64,000 nucleotides of DNA from Hydrangea macrophylla (taxonomy: Eukaryota; Streptophyta; Magnoliopsida; Cornales; Hydrangeaceae): positions 70,231,045 through 70,295,044 of the forward strand of contig CM066985.1 of NCBI GenBank assembly GCA_033977485.1. Reading direction: 5' to 3'. The position numbers and the translations under genes are program-made. A model generated the notes under the pieces. It ran no database searches and was not told where the DNA came from. It saw nothing but the letters and a program-made list of their open reading frames with translations. Positions within the stretch are counted from its first letter, which is position 1, and the number at the start of each line of letters is the position of its first letter. Below are positions 10,481-22,563 of this stretch, piece by piece.

Positions 10481-12339
10481 CAGCAGCCCAATCTGCAGAA
10501 TTTCAAGTTTTAAAAGCTTCCTAACTTCCACCAAGGATCAACCACTCAATCCAAACTCGATCCAAAGTAATCCTAGCTGTAGTAAAATATTTATAAAGCA
10601 TGATTACAACATGTTACTAACTATTACGACGAGTTAAAATCCATTCTATCATACGAAGTTAAATATAAGTTAAAACGATAAAAATTCTTATTACGACATC
10701 CTATTGTCCCAAAACTACAAGGTTAACATTCAAGTTGCCTCCCAAGCGAACTCCCAACCCTCGTGCTCACTTCTGCGATTCCTCGCCAGCATTTACACCT
10801 GCAATGGTTATTTGAATAACCACACATATTTCGATTTGTTTAAGCTAATGCTTAGTGAATAAATCAACATATGTACATGAATGATCAACATGTCCGCATT
10901 CACATCTCTACATTTCATACTAGTCGCCGGAGACTCACGTGCCCGTCCATACTCCCAATCCGCGACTCCTCGCCAATAAGTCCATGCGAAAGGGTAAGTG
11001 TAATAACCTGCATTTTCATATTTAATTTGTAATTTCATTATCATATTAAATTTCATTTGGTATTGACTGCTTCATTTAATTACATTTCTCATGTTCTAAT
11101 TATTATCCCTTGTGTTATTTCATATTTAAAATTCATGTTGGGGTTAAATTGTAATTTTTATAACGTTAGCAATACCAGTATGGATTTCAAAATCTGTATT
11201 TCAAAACTGTGAAAATAACTTCTATTGACTCAATCAGTATTTTTATGAAACCAGAAAATCAATTCTTACGTTAAAATGGAATTCCCGTATTTTTGTGGTG
11301 ACCACCGCGCCCCGAAAATACCAGTTTATGTCCAAAACTGTTCATGTTGTGTTTAACTTCCACAGATTTTGGAAGTGACCGATTTGGACAATTGCTTTAT
11401 TTCCAATTATGGAGAGTAATCATTTGATAGAATATTGTTTGGGAATACACTTGGTGTGTATGTTAATTTAAGGCCATAAGTTTGTTTTGCCAAACACATA
11501 CAACTTGCCCCCTATAGGCCTATATGGCTCCTAAGCAATCTGAGATTCCATCTAAACAAATTCAGCAGATGGTATATATGTAATACGTATATGTATAATC
11601 AACTCTTTAGTGTATCAGAAAATAAAATCAATTGTAGAGTGAAGAAAACACAACTTGGGCTCCAAGTTCTCCAAATTGGAGTTCTATATTAACCACATCC
11701 CCTTGCTTCATTTCACATTCTGCACAAGCTCATTCAGAGAGTTTAGAGAGAGCCTGAGAGAGAGAGATACACAGAGAATTTCAGGGATTTCATAGAGAGG
11801 GAGAGCTTCCAAATCACCATAACTTGCAAGCTTTGATTGGATTTCTTATTTGCTTAATCTTATTTCTTTCTCAACAACATCTTTGCTCTTAATCACAGTG
11901 AGTATTATTAACTCACTCCCAATGTAATTCTATACTTATTTACTGATATTGTGTATGTATAGATGGAACACCATTACAAATTCGTCCATGGAAGCTTGAG
12001 CTTCAAAAATCACAATTTTCCAAACTTAACCAAAATCTGTTTTTAGAGATGATTATGAACGATTACACATCACAAATGCTATGTTTGAAGTAATAGAGCC
12101 TAATTTGTTCATACCACAAAGTATATTAGAAAATAAGTTTTGACATGTTTTAGTTTTTCATAAAATTGGAGAGTTATAGATTGATTCATGTTAAACTAAT
12201 CATAGATTCTTAATCCTTGTTGAAAAAGGAAGAGATCCATATATAACATGATATATATACTTACAGAATGGAAATGGGTCAAAAAGACCCCTGTTTTGCT
12301 GAAACAGAACAGTTCCTGCGGAGAAGATGAAGCCTCAGC

Positions 12340-12655
12340 TTCATCTCGCGCCACGATCGCGCGCGCGAGAATCGCGCGAGCGGCCCGCGCGAGCGACCCC
12401 TCGCGCGAGCGACCCGCGCGCGCGAGGTAGGCGTCTCCAGGCAGACGTAAGAGTTTTTATATATAAATGAAAATTTTGGCTGGTCGCGCGAGCGAGGGTC
12501 GCGCGAGAACCCCTTCGCGCGAGCGATCCGCGCTCGCGACCTTGGCTTTCTCAGGCAGACAGAAAAGTTATATTAAAAAAGGAAAATGGGCATATCGCGC
12601 GAGCGGCCCGCGCAAGCGACCCTTCGCGCGAGCGGCCCGCGCGCGCGAGTTCTGA
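12340..12655 (+). repeat. CpG-rich TCGCGCGA / GCGCGAGCG word array
   Basis: Three clusters (about 12346-12427, 12484-12540 and 12595-12650) of TCGCGCGAGCG and relatives are separated by AT-rich spacers such as AGGCAGACxxAAAAGTTxTAT. The word TCGCGCGA is palindromic. This is the most GC-rich stretch in the window and CpG is not depleted, unlike the surroundings. Confidence 0.9.
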
Positions 12656-12928
12656 CAGTTTATGTTTTTGTCTGTTTTGTGTTTAAGGTATGTTTGGTTC
12701 AACTTTTTAGTACTATTAAGGCTCTGTTTGGGAATTTAGTTGATCAGAACTCTAATTGGTTATGTTTGAAGGATTAAAACATTGTAGTATGACTCATTAA
12801 CCCCCGTACGCGTGTTGTTCCTTTAATTCAGCATTTTTGTTGTCGTTTAAGTGCATACCATTCATGTGGGTCAGTGGTACATGCATAGGGGTGTCAGTCT
12901 GTGTGGAAAAGAGTAATGGTAGTGTGGA

Positions 12929-13040
12929 AAGAGTATGAGTTTGTGTTTGTGGTCGTGGTTGTGGTTGTGGTTGAGTATGAGTTTGTGGTTGTGGTCGTGG
13001 TTGTGGTTGTGGTTGTGGTTGTGGTTGTGGTTGAGATTGT
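12929..13040 (+). repeat. (TTGTGG)n-like microsatellite
   Basis: Hexamer runs of GTGGTT/GTGGTC are interrupted twice by GAGTATGAGTTTGTG. Frames on both strands across it (poly-Val or His-Asn) are artefacts of the hexamer repeat. Confidence 0.9.
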
Positions 13041-13069
13041 GGAGAGGGTATCTTTGAAATGCGATGGTG

Positions 13070-13400
13070 GCAAATATGGACACTCCCTGACGCCCATGGA
13101 AGCGTTAAAGTGTGTGAAGCCGAACTCAGACATTCCCTGGCACCCATGGTAGTGCTAAAGTGTGGCCTACGGACACTCCCTGATAACTCGAGTCTGGATA
13201 CTGTGTGAGGGGTTGCCCCGGTATTTGCATGGCGGTTAGGGTATTCAAAGTGTGAGGCATTGGACACTCCCTGGTACCCCGGACCAAAGTGTGAGGCAAA
13301 CTGGACACTCCCTGGCGCCCCGTTGCTAAAGTGTGGCTATCTGAGTGTTTCAAAGATACCAGGAGTAGGATAGTGGGTTGTTGTGGCTGTCGAGAGAAAA
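13070..13400 (+). repeat. Degenerate ~60-bp tandem repeat in the solo LTR
   Basis: Recurring GGACACTCCCTGGCGCCC and TAAAGTGTGGC segments occur about six times with variable spacing. Such local repeats are common in long chromovirus LTRs. Confidence 0.7.
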
Positions 13401-15205
13401 GAGTCGGCAAGATGAGTGTGGTGCATTGTTCTCATACACGGTCCCATCTGTGTAAATTTACCCTCTTTAAATAATGTTGTGATTGCTTTTTAAATGAGCT
13501 CCTTACTTCAAGTATAAACTTGTGGATTTAAATGGGAAATGGAAAAAGGTAAATGGGTATGTTTTACATTTAAAGTCATGTTTTTAATACTCACCAGCTT
13601 CTTGAAGCTGACGACGTTGATGCGTCCTGGACATTCGTGTTCAGGCTTTTCAGGTTATAATCAGGAGGAATCATACGACTATGCTAATTGAGAATGGCTG
13701 CTTCTGGAATAAAGAAACTATTTATTATATGCTTTAAGTTTATATGTTTTAAGTTATGAACTATTTTGTTTTATAAGGATGACTGTAACAGACACTAAGT
13801 TATTATTTTATTTTCAAGGCGGTCTGTGCCTTAGTTGACCCCGGTTCATAAGATGTAATAAGTTAGAAAATTTTTGTAAGCCTTGACTGCTTTACTCTGA
13901 TTATTATGTTTTGTTGTTTGACGTTTGGGACGGAATCGATCCTTCAAACTGTCGCGACCTACGGGTCCATAAAGGAAATTAAACGCTTTCCTTATTTATG
14001 CTACGTCGGGGCGTGACAGTAAGACCCACGATTCTTCTCTTCAATCGTGCGACCTTAATGCCTATATCGGCTCCACAAAATGGCACGGTGACCACGTGCT
14101 CCTTCTGACCCAAATAAGCAACTTAACATGCTCAAATACATATCACCATGCTCGCGGTAATCAAAACATATCATTGTGCTATTGAGCCTACTTATCAATA
14201 TAAATGCCCAATATGAACTACACAATATATGTCTAAGAATTAATACATGCTATTCACACAAAACATGAATACATGTCAAGAAATCCTTCCAAAGACATAG
14301 TTGAATCACTCACCTCCGAATAACGCTCCTATAATTCAATCTGAAGAAAATCCATGCACAAAGAACGTGCAGAAGTCCGTCTAGTAAAATTCCTATGAAT
14401 CAAAATTCCATTTATCAACTTTTATGAAAAATTCTAAAAAATAACTTTTCGGAAAACTTAGCCAAACAAGCCCTAACATATATCAAAACGAAGCTCTTAC
14501 CTCCAGGAGCTCGAATATGAAATATGGGAGAAAACAGACTGACAAAAGGTCGTCGTTTGGCGTCGCAAAGCTTGAAGCAACAAAATCTCCCTCTAGCCCC
14601 CTTTTGGCCTCCTCTAGGAATTTAGGTTAAGACTTATGAAAATATCTCAACCATCTCTATCTATATATAGGCAAGACTATTGGGAATTACGTTTACCTCC
14701 CCACGAGTTTTCAAAACTCCTAATTAGTCTCTGAAACTTTCTATACAGCTTATTCATAGCTTTATAAGTGAACCTTCAAAATTATAAAAGTTTTCGACTA
14801 AGTTTCGTTTGGTCGCTAAAACGCGAATTTCTACATGACGTTTCCGAAGTTGATAATTAGCCTACCAAATTAATAGCGTGTTAATTCGTTCTCACCAGGA
14901 TACTAAAACTAACAATAGATATAAATTCTAAAATAGAAAATAATACAGATATTAAAATACACAGGTAAAAATTTATTTTCAGATAAACATTTAAAGTGTT
15001 CCACAGTGACCGTCTCACACTCGGAGAGACGTCACAACAACAAATCCTCAATCACCACAGTTTCAAAGGGTTCTCTAATACAGACACCCAAATCAACTCG
15101 TGAGTCCAAATTCACTCAACCATGTGTCATAAGACATGCCACATCACATTATCATGCATGACAATGTAATGCAAATGCAATAACACAAATGTGGGTGTTA
15201 TATTA

Positions 15206-15837
15206 TACGATTCATTAATTCATCATATATGAAATTTCATACTTGTGTTTTCTATCTTGAACCATGTGTAGACTCTTTACTGCATGAATTTTTCGAAAAA
15301 AATAAAATAAAATTGGGAAGGAAATATGGTTTTATCATCTTCTAACATTCTGCGATTGCGATTTGATGAAGCCTTTGTTTCTGTTTTTCATATTTTTTGT
15401 CTAAACAACTCCAATTCTTGATTTCCTTTAATTTATAAGTATGTATAATGACCATCGATCGATTGCTTCAATGTTGACAACAAGTTGTAAAAATTGGATT
15501 TATACCAAACACAATTTGATATACGATTCATTAATTCATCATATATGAAATTTCATACTTGTATTTTCTATCTTGAACCATGTGTAGACTCTTTGCTGCA
15601 TGAATTTTTCGGAAAAAAAAATATATATTGGGGAAGAAACTAGGGTTTTATCATCTTCTAACATTCTGCGATTGCAATTTGATGAAGCTTTTGTTTATGT
15701 TTTTCATTTTTTTTTGTCCAAACAACTCCAATTCTTGATTTCCTTTCATTTATAAGCATGTATAATGACCATCGATCTATTGCTTTGTTGTTGACAAAAA
15801 GTTGCAAAAACAAGATTTATACCAAACACGACTTGAT
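15206..15837. repeat. Tandem duplication, 2 copies of about 316 bp
   Basis: 15206-15521 and 15522-15837 are direct copies starting TACGATTCATTAATTCATCA, with about 10% difference by eye. They contain no coding frame. Confidence 0.85.
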
Positions 15838-17345
15838 GAACTTGTTCGACTTCTGCAAAATGTGAAATTTCACACTCATATGTTTGGAAAAAATACAACG
15901 TACCTTAGAATTTTACACTAACATTGTATGAAATTTCACACTCACACTTTTCACAAATTCCCTTGTGAGAGATTTAACAGCTATAATGTTAAGAGTTCAA
16001 TGTGAGAAATTTAACACTAAAAAATGTAGGTTTTTACCAATCAACTTGAGTTTTTTGTTCATGAATGAGGAAAGTATAATCTCAGTGTTAAATTTCTCAC
16101 TAGTGACAAAAGTATCATCTCAATATTTTACACTGACATTAATGTGCATAAATTCACACTCACACTTTCACAATGACCTTGTGAGAAATTTAACACTTTT
16201 AGTGTTAACATATCAGTATGTGAAATTTAACACTCAAAATAATTTTTTTTTAAGCACTAGCTTGAATACTTTCCTCATGAATGAAAAAGTGTCATCTTAG
16301 CGTTAAAATTTTCACTAATGACAGTGTGGAATTCGACACTAATAATACAACAGACAAATACTTCCAGATTATTGATAGAATATACAAAAGTGGGATACCT
16401 ACATAAAAATGGCGTTAGAAATTTTCAAAAGACCCATAATGTACAAGGCTGGGATTTTATTTCCATATATTTGATATGCAAATCAATGGGATCTTTAAAA
16501 CAGATTAATTTCCATATATATATGCCTGTGTATATATATGGGGGTAAAAAAGTCACTAAAACTATCTATAATTGGGGATTGTGGATTAATCTCTAAAAAT
16601 ATTTACATGACTTGGACCTATTGAGATAAAGATATTATTAGTGGGCCTATTCCAAAATAGTTAGGTAAAATGGGACGTTTTACCAAATTTTTCTATATAC
16701 AATGCTGATATGTATATTTCGGTCAAACTCAATCCCATAAATCTTGCATATATTTTCGGAAGTTATCAAACTCATTCCCATAAATCTTGCGTATATTTTG
16801 GGAAGTTAGTAAATGCCATGATTGAAGGGTTTTATACGTTAGATTATGTTTAACATAACACAGATCTTTTTTAATTTCATATTTTCACCATTCTTGGGTG
16901 ATCTAACAGTCATTCATCAATATCACCAAAAAAATAGTATTAAATTTCACACTCATATTCAAGTTATTCAACAAATGGAACACTGTCTTATCACAAATTC
17001 ATTTGCACATTCATTTTACACAAACAACAACATTTCATTGATATCACAATTTTCCTTCACATAGTATACAATTTTCGCACCACATCATGTGAACGAAGAA
17101 CATAAGTGTTAAATTTTACACTATAACCTTTTGAACCACAACCTTTGAACTACAACATAGTATACAATTTCACATCACAACTTTTGAAGCAAGAACATGA
17201 GTATTAAATTTTACACTGCAACCTTTTGAACCACAATATAGTATACAGTTTCACTCCACAACCTTTGAAACAAGAACACTAGTGTTAAATTTAACACTGC
17301 TATACTAAGAATACATTTAACACTGTCTTATCACTAAAAACAAGT
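15838..17345. repeat. Region of scattered palindromic AGTGTTAAATTT..ACACT words
   Basis: More than a dozen occurrences of variants of GTGTTAAATTTNACACT and GTGTGAAATTTCACAC are spread over 1.5 kb in both orientations (for example about 15855-15880, 16001-16020, 16084-16105, 17105-17123 and 17281-17299). The layout resembles subterminal transposase-binding arrays of DNA transposons, but no matching TIR/TSD was fixed. The open frames at 15965-16300 and 16318-16596 cover these words and are not supported as genes. Confidence 0.5.
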
Positions 17346-17351
17346 CTACAA

Positions 17352-17440
17352 ATGAATTCATCTGATACTAGCTTTTCATTTCATGCCTTCTTTGTCTCAT
17401 CTCCTCCGATATGGACTCTTTTTCCCACACCAGCAAACAA
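17352..17440 (+). pseudogene. Interrupted host ORF, segment 1 of 4 (N-terminus)
   Basis: Reading from ATG at 17352, the frame stays open to the copia insertion point after 17440, then resumes at 22564, crosses 25294-25357 and ends at a stop at 56205-56207. The four segments total 426 bases (89+131+64+142), giving 141 residues, with one TSD copy kept at each junction. This segment is Ser/Thr/Phe/Pro-rich (begins MNSSDTSFSF). The protein family is not recognised. The start could be further upstream or the exon may be partial. An alternative is a chance open frame in C-rich DNA, although surviving three exact junctions makes that less likely. Confidence 0.45.
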
Positions 17441-17998
17441 TGTTGGAAAATAGGAAGGATACGGCTATGAACTTGATTGAGGCGTGCAACAATTTGCACC
17501 GTCCTTAAGAACAATTCCGCCCCTCGGAGCCAATGACTCGATGCACAAGGTCTCAAGCGCTATGTTCTTCAGGATTCAACAATCAACTTCTTCCAAACGT
17601 GCACTCGAATTGGAAGAATATGTGAGTGCTCAGAATTGCTCCAAAAAACAGGGAAGGAAATTGAAGATCAGAGAAGAGAGAATTATTTTTCTATATGTAA
17701 AATGGGAAGAGAGGAGGCTATTTATAAAACAAACTGCCCAACGACTATTTTATTAAAATAGATTTAATAAACCTCCAACGGCCATATTTTTAATATAGGA
17801 TTTAATAGCCTCCAACGACCACAATTTTAATACAGGAGTTAATAACCTCCAACGGCTATAATTTTAATATAGGATTTAATAGACTCCAACGACTATAATT
17901 TTAATATGGAATATTAATCACATAATATAAATGACTTTGTTTAAATCTTTTTGAAATAAAAGGCCCAATGACCAAATAAGAGGCCAATAATTCCAACA
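17441..17998 (-). repeat. Copia 3' LTR (left in the window)
   Basis: It is 558 bp and next to the polypurine tract, hence the 3' LTR of a minus-strand element. It contains about four copies of a (T/C)TCCAACGGCCA..TTTTAATATAGGATTTAATA unit (17765-17910). The two 90-codon open frames in the LTRs (17484-17756 and 22044-22316) are the same LTR sequence and are not genes. Confidence 0.93.
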
Positions 17999-18014
17999 AT
18001 CCCCCCCTATTTCA
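17999..18014 (-). promoter_or_regulatory. Copia polypurine tract
   Basis: On the minus strand this reads GAAATAGGGGGGGAT directly before the 3' LTR, the usual plus-strand primer position. It fixes the element's direction. Confidence 0.8.
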
Positions 18015-18559
18015 AAAATTTAAACAACAAATAAAAAGAATGGAGCAAGAGAATTCAATGCATCAAAACTGGTGCCTTTAGGGCTATGAACCAGTCCCTA
18101 GGAATATAAGAAGTGACTTACAGGAATTTGGTGAAATAAAATTTCTATGAACCAGAATCCCTCAACGTAAACCAATCGTCTTATACTCACATTAATGCCT
18201 CAGATTCTGAGCAACTCTAATCGGTGTGGCACCTCTAGGCCCTGCACCAGTCCTGAATTTTCATAAGTGCTCTAGAAAACGTGCCTACATTTTCATAGAA
18301 AGCGGCCCACTTTCACACTTATATAGGTGAATCCATCAAGTATGCATTGCAATTAAACATACCATCCATTCAGTATGGACTATGAAATTCATTAAGAGTT
18401 TAACTCAACCTTTCTCACTGCAATTGCACTATACACCATAGGAATGGACAACAAGATAATCAAATTATAGTGCATCTCAAATCAACCAATGACTTGTTAT
18501 TACCCATATGAACCTATTTCTTGGGTTCTCCAATTACATAGGTTGGGTTACCATCATTG

Positions 18560-19026
18560 TTGATTTTTGCTACAGGCATAAGTCTCATTCCCCTCGATGT
18601 TTCATACACTAGTTTTCTTTCTAGTGATTTTGTTAAAGAATCAGTCAAACTCACTTTTGACCTTACTAAATTAGGAGATAACTCCATCATCAAACAGCTG
18701 CCTCACAATGTATATACTTTAGGCTTTTATGCCTACTCTTGCCATTATAGGACTTATTTATAGCTCGGTCTATTATAGTCTGGCTATCTCACTATAAAGT
18801 AGTAGATGGAACTGGTTTATTCCAAATAGGAATATCTGCTAAGAAGTTTTAAAACCCTCAGCCTCAGTACCAGCTTTCTCAAGAGTTATAAACTCATATT
18901 CCATCGTTGTCTTAGTTGTGCAAGTTTGTTTGGACGACTTCCAAGATACTGCACCTCTACTAAGTGTAAAATTAAATTCACTTGCTGATTTCGTCTCACC
19001 TGAATCCGAAATCCAATTAGCATCCC
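18560..19026 (-). pseudogene. Copia pol relic: RNase H and C-terminal end
   Basis: Translating the minus strand from 19026 gives a recognisable copia RNase H start (DANWISDSGETKSASEF), then SWKSSKQTCTTKTTMEYEF. After in-frame stops, a C-terminal remnant near 18600-18660 resembles the copia end (ETSRGMRLMP). The usual residues are partly substituted (E/Y in place of the expected S in the STxExE region), and stops and frameshifts interrupt it. It cannot make a working enzyme. Confidence 0.75.
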
Positions 19027-19029
19027 TAA

Positions 19030-20997
19030 TTTTTGAAATTACATACTTTCATCTCCAAAAAGTATGGCTAAAACCTAGCCTTGAAAAAATTTAAATTCTT
19101 TCAAATTTCAAAGTATGCAAACAATTTCAAAAATAATTTTTCTCAAATTTCTGTTTATACAACATGTTTTCATAATTTAATTTCTTCCCGAAGGAGAAAA
19201 TTAATTTCAAATCTCTAGTACCAAACATTAGTACTTAGTGAGTTATCAAATAAAAATTTTCATTTTCCACTGAAAATATTTCCTGTAACAATTGTGTTGT
19301 TATACATATGCCTACAGGCACTCAATTTAATGAACCATCCCCCAAAATTGTCATAGACTTTATTTTCACAAATAAAGCCACTATAATGCTCTCGGCAATA
19401 TGTGACCACAATACAACCCAATTTATAGTTCATAACTTTAAAACATTTTATTTGAAGGAGGTCTAGTATATGCACCATACTTTGAAATACTAATAATACT
19501 ATCATATTTCTTTTGATAAATTATATCACACTCATTTGTGATTTACTCAAACACTTGACTCAAAAGGAGTCCAAAAAGGTTTGCTAAGAAAATTATTAGC
19601 TCAAAACCTTTTCTCTATAATGATATTGATCATTGAAAGCCAATAGCATCTACTGTAATTTTAAGTCCCCAAAATTATATTAGCTTCACCCAAATCTTTC
19701 ATATCAAAATTTAGTGACAATGAATATATTTTGGTTTTTTCTATAATTTCTACAGTAAATTAATACCAAAAATTACTAAACCATCTATATGTAAACAAAT
19801 CATAACACATACTCTATCACTGTGTTAATGATAAAATCAATTGTCACGTTCATTTTGAAACTATTTTGGAAAATTAGTTTGATCAAAATTTCCACACTAC
19901 TGTAAATATAAGCTTACACACTTTATTCTTTATAAACTCGTTCGGTTTATCCTAATTAAATTCCACCTCTAATTCTCCAGTTAAAAATAATTTTAACATC
20001 CATTTCATGAAATCATAAATAGTATCAACAACTAATAAAATTCTAATGGATGTAAAACACATAATAGGATAATAGGTATCAGAAAAATCAACATATTTCT
20101 TTCCCTTAACAGCCTTAGTTACTAAAGTGGCATATTTCATCCTCTTAAACAAATAAAATCCCCTTCTAAAGTCTTTTTAGCACTTAGCTCTCTTACTCCT
20201 TTGTGATTCAGATTATGCGTCATCATATCTGTCATGCATTCTTAACACAATAGGTCTAGATGGAATGGAAAACAAAAGGTTAATAACCTCCACTATTCCT
20301 CAATTAACAAAGAGAAATATGCTCATACAATAAGCACCAATAGAGTCAGAAATATTCCAAACAATTCTTCAAGCAATACTATAAATGCATGTCCCAAAAA
20401 TACTACGACTCTACTATCAATATTTCCTAAGGATTAAAAATCCAAACATAGCCAAATAATTCAAATTCAAAACATAGTTTAATGAAGGCTCACTATTTTA
20501 CCAAAAGTAATATATATATATATATATATATTACGAGTCTAAGTTATATGGTCAAAATGGGAAAATGAATTGTTCCTCTACACACTATAATTTCTCATAC
20601 AATATGTTCACAACCACATATCCGCCAGTATGAAATAGTGTAGTGTACTATAATAGGTCTACACACTACTGACCATGTGACATGTACACGTCCATGGTAC
20701 AAATATTGAAATCTCTTACACTTTAGAAACTCAATTGCCACTTTTGAATTCAATCTTTGAATTGTAACAATTATAACATTTAAATAATTCATTTAAAAAG
20801 AAAAATTCAATCAAACATATTTGCAACATAATTATGGTGATATGCTTCCTACAAAGTCAAAGGCATCCAAAATTTTAGCATACCAATGTTCATAGAGAAT
20901 CTGAAGTTCTCCATTGAATACATTGTATATTTGTATGACATGACAATTAAATAATAAAAAGTAAGCCCATTCCACTAGTCACCCATACCCAGCTAAC

Positions 20998-21028
<31 letters not shown>

Positions 21029-22000
21029 ATTCAAATGGCTACATGCATATAATGCACTTATTACAGTTACACCCCCATTCAAAATTAAGTGAACGCAATG
21101 AAAGCAACAATTGAATGCAAATAAAACATGGTTACTAATTTCCCATAAATCCATACAGTCACACTCTAGTTCTAGGGAACTATACTGTTTGAGTTCCAAA
21201 AATCATAAAGCATGCATTTGATGTAATTTAATAAATAAATACTAAAAGTTACAACCTTTGTGAAACCGCGTTTCATAAGTGTAGACAATAATTGTTTACT
21301 ATTGATGAATTCTCTCCATGTTACAAACCTTACGGATGATCAATATGCAAGATTATTAAAATAATAATTTTGGAGGTCGATCAGTCACAAATACAGATAT
21401 CTAGAGGCAAAAGATAATTCTCTATTTTATTAACCATGCTCAATTGACTAAAGCAATTAAACAATTCAATGATCACAAAACAAAACATCATTGTAGTAAT
21501 AATAAGTTGTTTACCTTTTTTTTTTTTTCAAACGAAAGCCAACTGTTGTCAACCTTTTAAAGTAATATAAAAACATAAATTGTGGCTAGTAACATAGAAT
21601 TAATAATTTAACTTTTACTATTAAACTTAGAATGACATATGAGAGTTTGAAAAAAAAAAGACTTATAGGTAACTAATCTACAATCACCAGGGTAGTCAAA
21701 GGTAAAGGTGTCTTTACTATACAGACGTAACATTATTTTATGTTCAGTTACCCTTCTGTTTTAGTAATCAAGCGTTTCTCTTTCTTTCTCCAAACACTAC
21801 GTAAAACAAACTGTCACTACTTAAAATGAGTTGAATCCGAGTAGTTTACTAGAGGCTGATTCAACTTCATGGCAAATAATAAACATCTTAAAATTGTTGG
21901 TACTGTAAATAAAACAGATAGGAATAATATTACCGGATCAATAGCCTCTTTATAAATCTTGGGTTGATCATAGCAGCATCCAGAAAGTTGTTCTTAAGAT
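19030..22000 (-). other. Degenerate internal sequence of the copia element
   Basis: Apart from the RT relic, the segment is AT-rich with many stops and two (TA)n runs (20512-20530, 20998-21021). No gag or integrase domain could be recognised, and no standard tRNA-iMet primer site was found next to the right LTR (the adjacent minus-strand sequence is ATCTTAAGAACAACTTTC). Confidence 0.6.
19952..20152 (-). pseudogene. Copia pol relic: reverse transcriptase N-terminal part
   Basis: This 66-residue open stretch on the minus strand resembles the start of copia RT, with a VDFSDTYYPI..TSIRILL core corresponding to the conserved FxxTFSPVxRxxSIRxL-type segment, then MKWMLKLFLTGELE. It is truncated on both sides. 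The YVDD catalytic segment should lie to its left (about 19,500-19,900) but was not recognisable. Confidence 0.65.
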
Positions 22001-22558
22001 TGTTGGAAAATAGGAAGGATACGGCTATGAACTTGATTGAGGCGTGCAACAATTTGCACCGTCCTTAAGAACAATTCCGCCCCTCGGAGCCAATGACTCG
22101 ATGCACAAGGTCACAAGCGCTATGTTCTTCAGGATTCAACAATCAACTTCTTCCAAACGTGCACTCGAATTGGAAGAATATGTGAGTGCTCAGAATTGCT
22201 CCAAAAAACAGGGAAGGAAATTGAAGATCAGAGAAGAGAGAATTATTTTTCTATATGTAAAATGGGAAGAGAGGAGGCTATTTATAAAACAAACTGCCCA
22301 ACGACTATTTTATTAAAATAGATTTAATAAACCTCCAACGGCCATATTTTTAATATAGGATTTAATAGCCTCCAACGACCACAATTTTAATACAGGAGTT
22401 AATAACCTCCAACGGCTATAATTTTAATATAGGATTTAATAGACTCCAACGACTATAATTTTAATATGGAATATTAATCACATAATATAAATGACTTTGT
22501 TTAAATCTTTTTGAAATAAAAGGCCCAATGATCAAATAAGAGGCCAATAATTCCAACA
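22001..22558 (-). repeat. Copia 5' LTR (right in the window)
   Basis: It is 558 bp and identical to 17441-17998 except for two substitutions (TCTCAAGC/TCACAAGC and GACCAAAT/GATCAAAT). That is about 0.36% difference and indicates a recent insertion. Confidence 0.93.
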
Positions 22559-22563
22559 AACAA

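Larger units (their letters stand above)
10994..14023 (+). mobile_element. Solo LTR, chromovirus-like, inserted in LTR X (TSD GTAAG)
   Basis: The LTR body is 10999-14018 (3020 bp), starting TGTAATAACCTGC and ending GTCGGGGCGTGACA. It is flanked by the perfect 5-bp duplication GTAAG at 10994-10998 and 14019-14023. Removing it restores LTR X continuity relative to the left copy. It contains a CpG-rich TCGCGCGA array (12340-12655), a (TTGTGG)n run and a degenerate 60-bp repeat. No coding region, primer site or second LTR is present, so it is a recombination product. The reading frames inside it are repeat translations. Confidence 0.9.
10050..15036 (-). repeat. Chromovirus-like LTR (family X), right copy, inverted and split by a solo LTR
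   Basis: On the minus strand the LTR begins TGTGACGTCTCTCC (15036) and ends GGGACCGGGCTGTGACA (10050). Without the insertion at 10999-14018 and its TSD it is about 1.96 kb. A TATA-like CTATATATAG lies at about 14661-14670. It is inverted relative to the left copy at 4641-5634. The flanking 5-mers (TTATA left, ACAAC right) do not match and no primer site or polypurine tract is seen at either side, so it is either a rearranged solo LTR or one end of a deleted element. Confidence 0.8.
17436..22563 (-). mobile_element. Ty1/copia retrotransposon, recent insertion with decayed coding (TSD AACAA)
   Basis: The element is 17441-22558 (5118 bp), flanked by the perfect duplication AACAA (17436-17440, 22559-22563). 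Both LTRs are 558 bp, begin TGTTGGAA and end TTCCAACA, and differ at only two positions by eye. The minus orientation is shown by the polypurine tract (reverse complement of TCCCCCCCTATTTC) inside the left LTR, and by minus-strand RNase H and RT fragments. Only relics of pol remain in about 4.0 kb of internal sequence, so it must have been moved by proteins of another element. Confidence 0.92.

Noticed and set aside
10808..11056. 82-residue frame on the minus strand
   Set aside because: It crosses the border between LTR X and the solo LTR, so it cannot be an original gene.
12248..12777. Arg/Ala-rich open frames
   Set aside because: Direct translation of the TCGCGCGA array; no start context or conserved domain.
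12797..13410. Several overlapping long frames on both strands (up to 156 codons)
   Set aside because: They lie in the hexamer and 60-bp repeats of a solo LTR; multiple frames being open at once is typical of simple repeats.
17484..22316. Duplicated 90-residue gene (17484-17756 and 22044-22316)
   Set aside because: The two copies are the same part of the two LTRs of the copia element.
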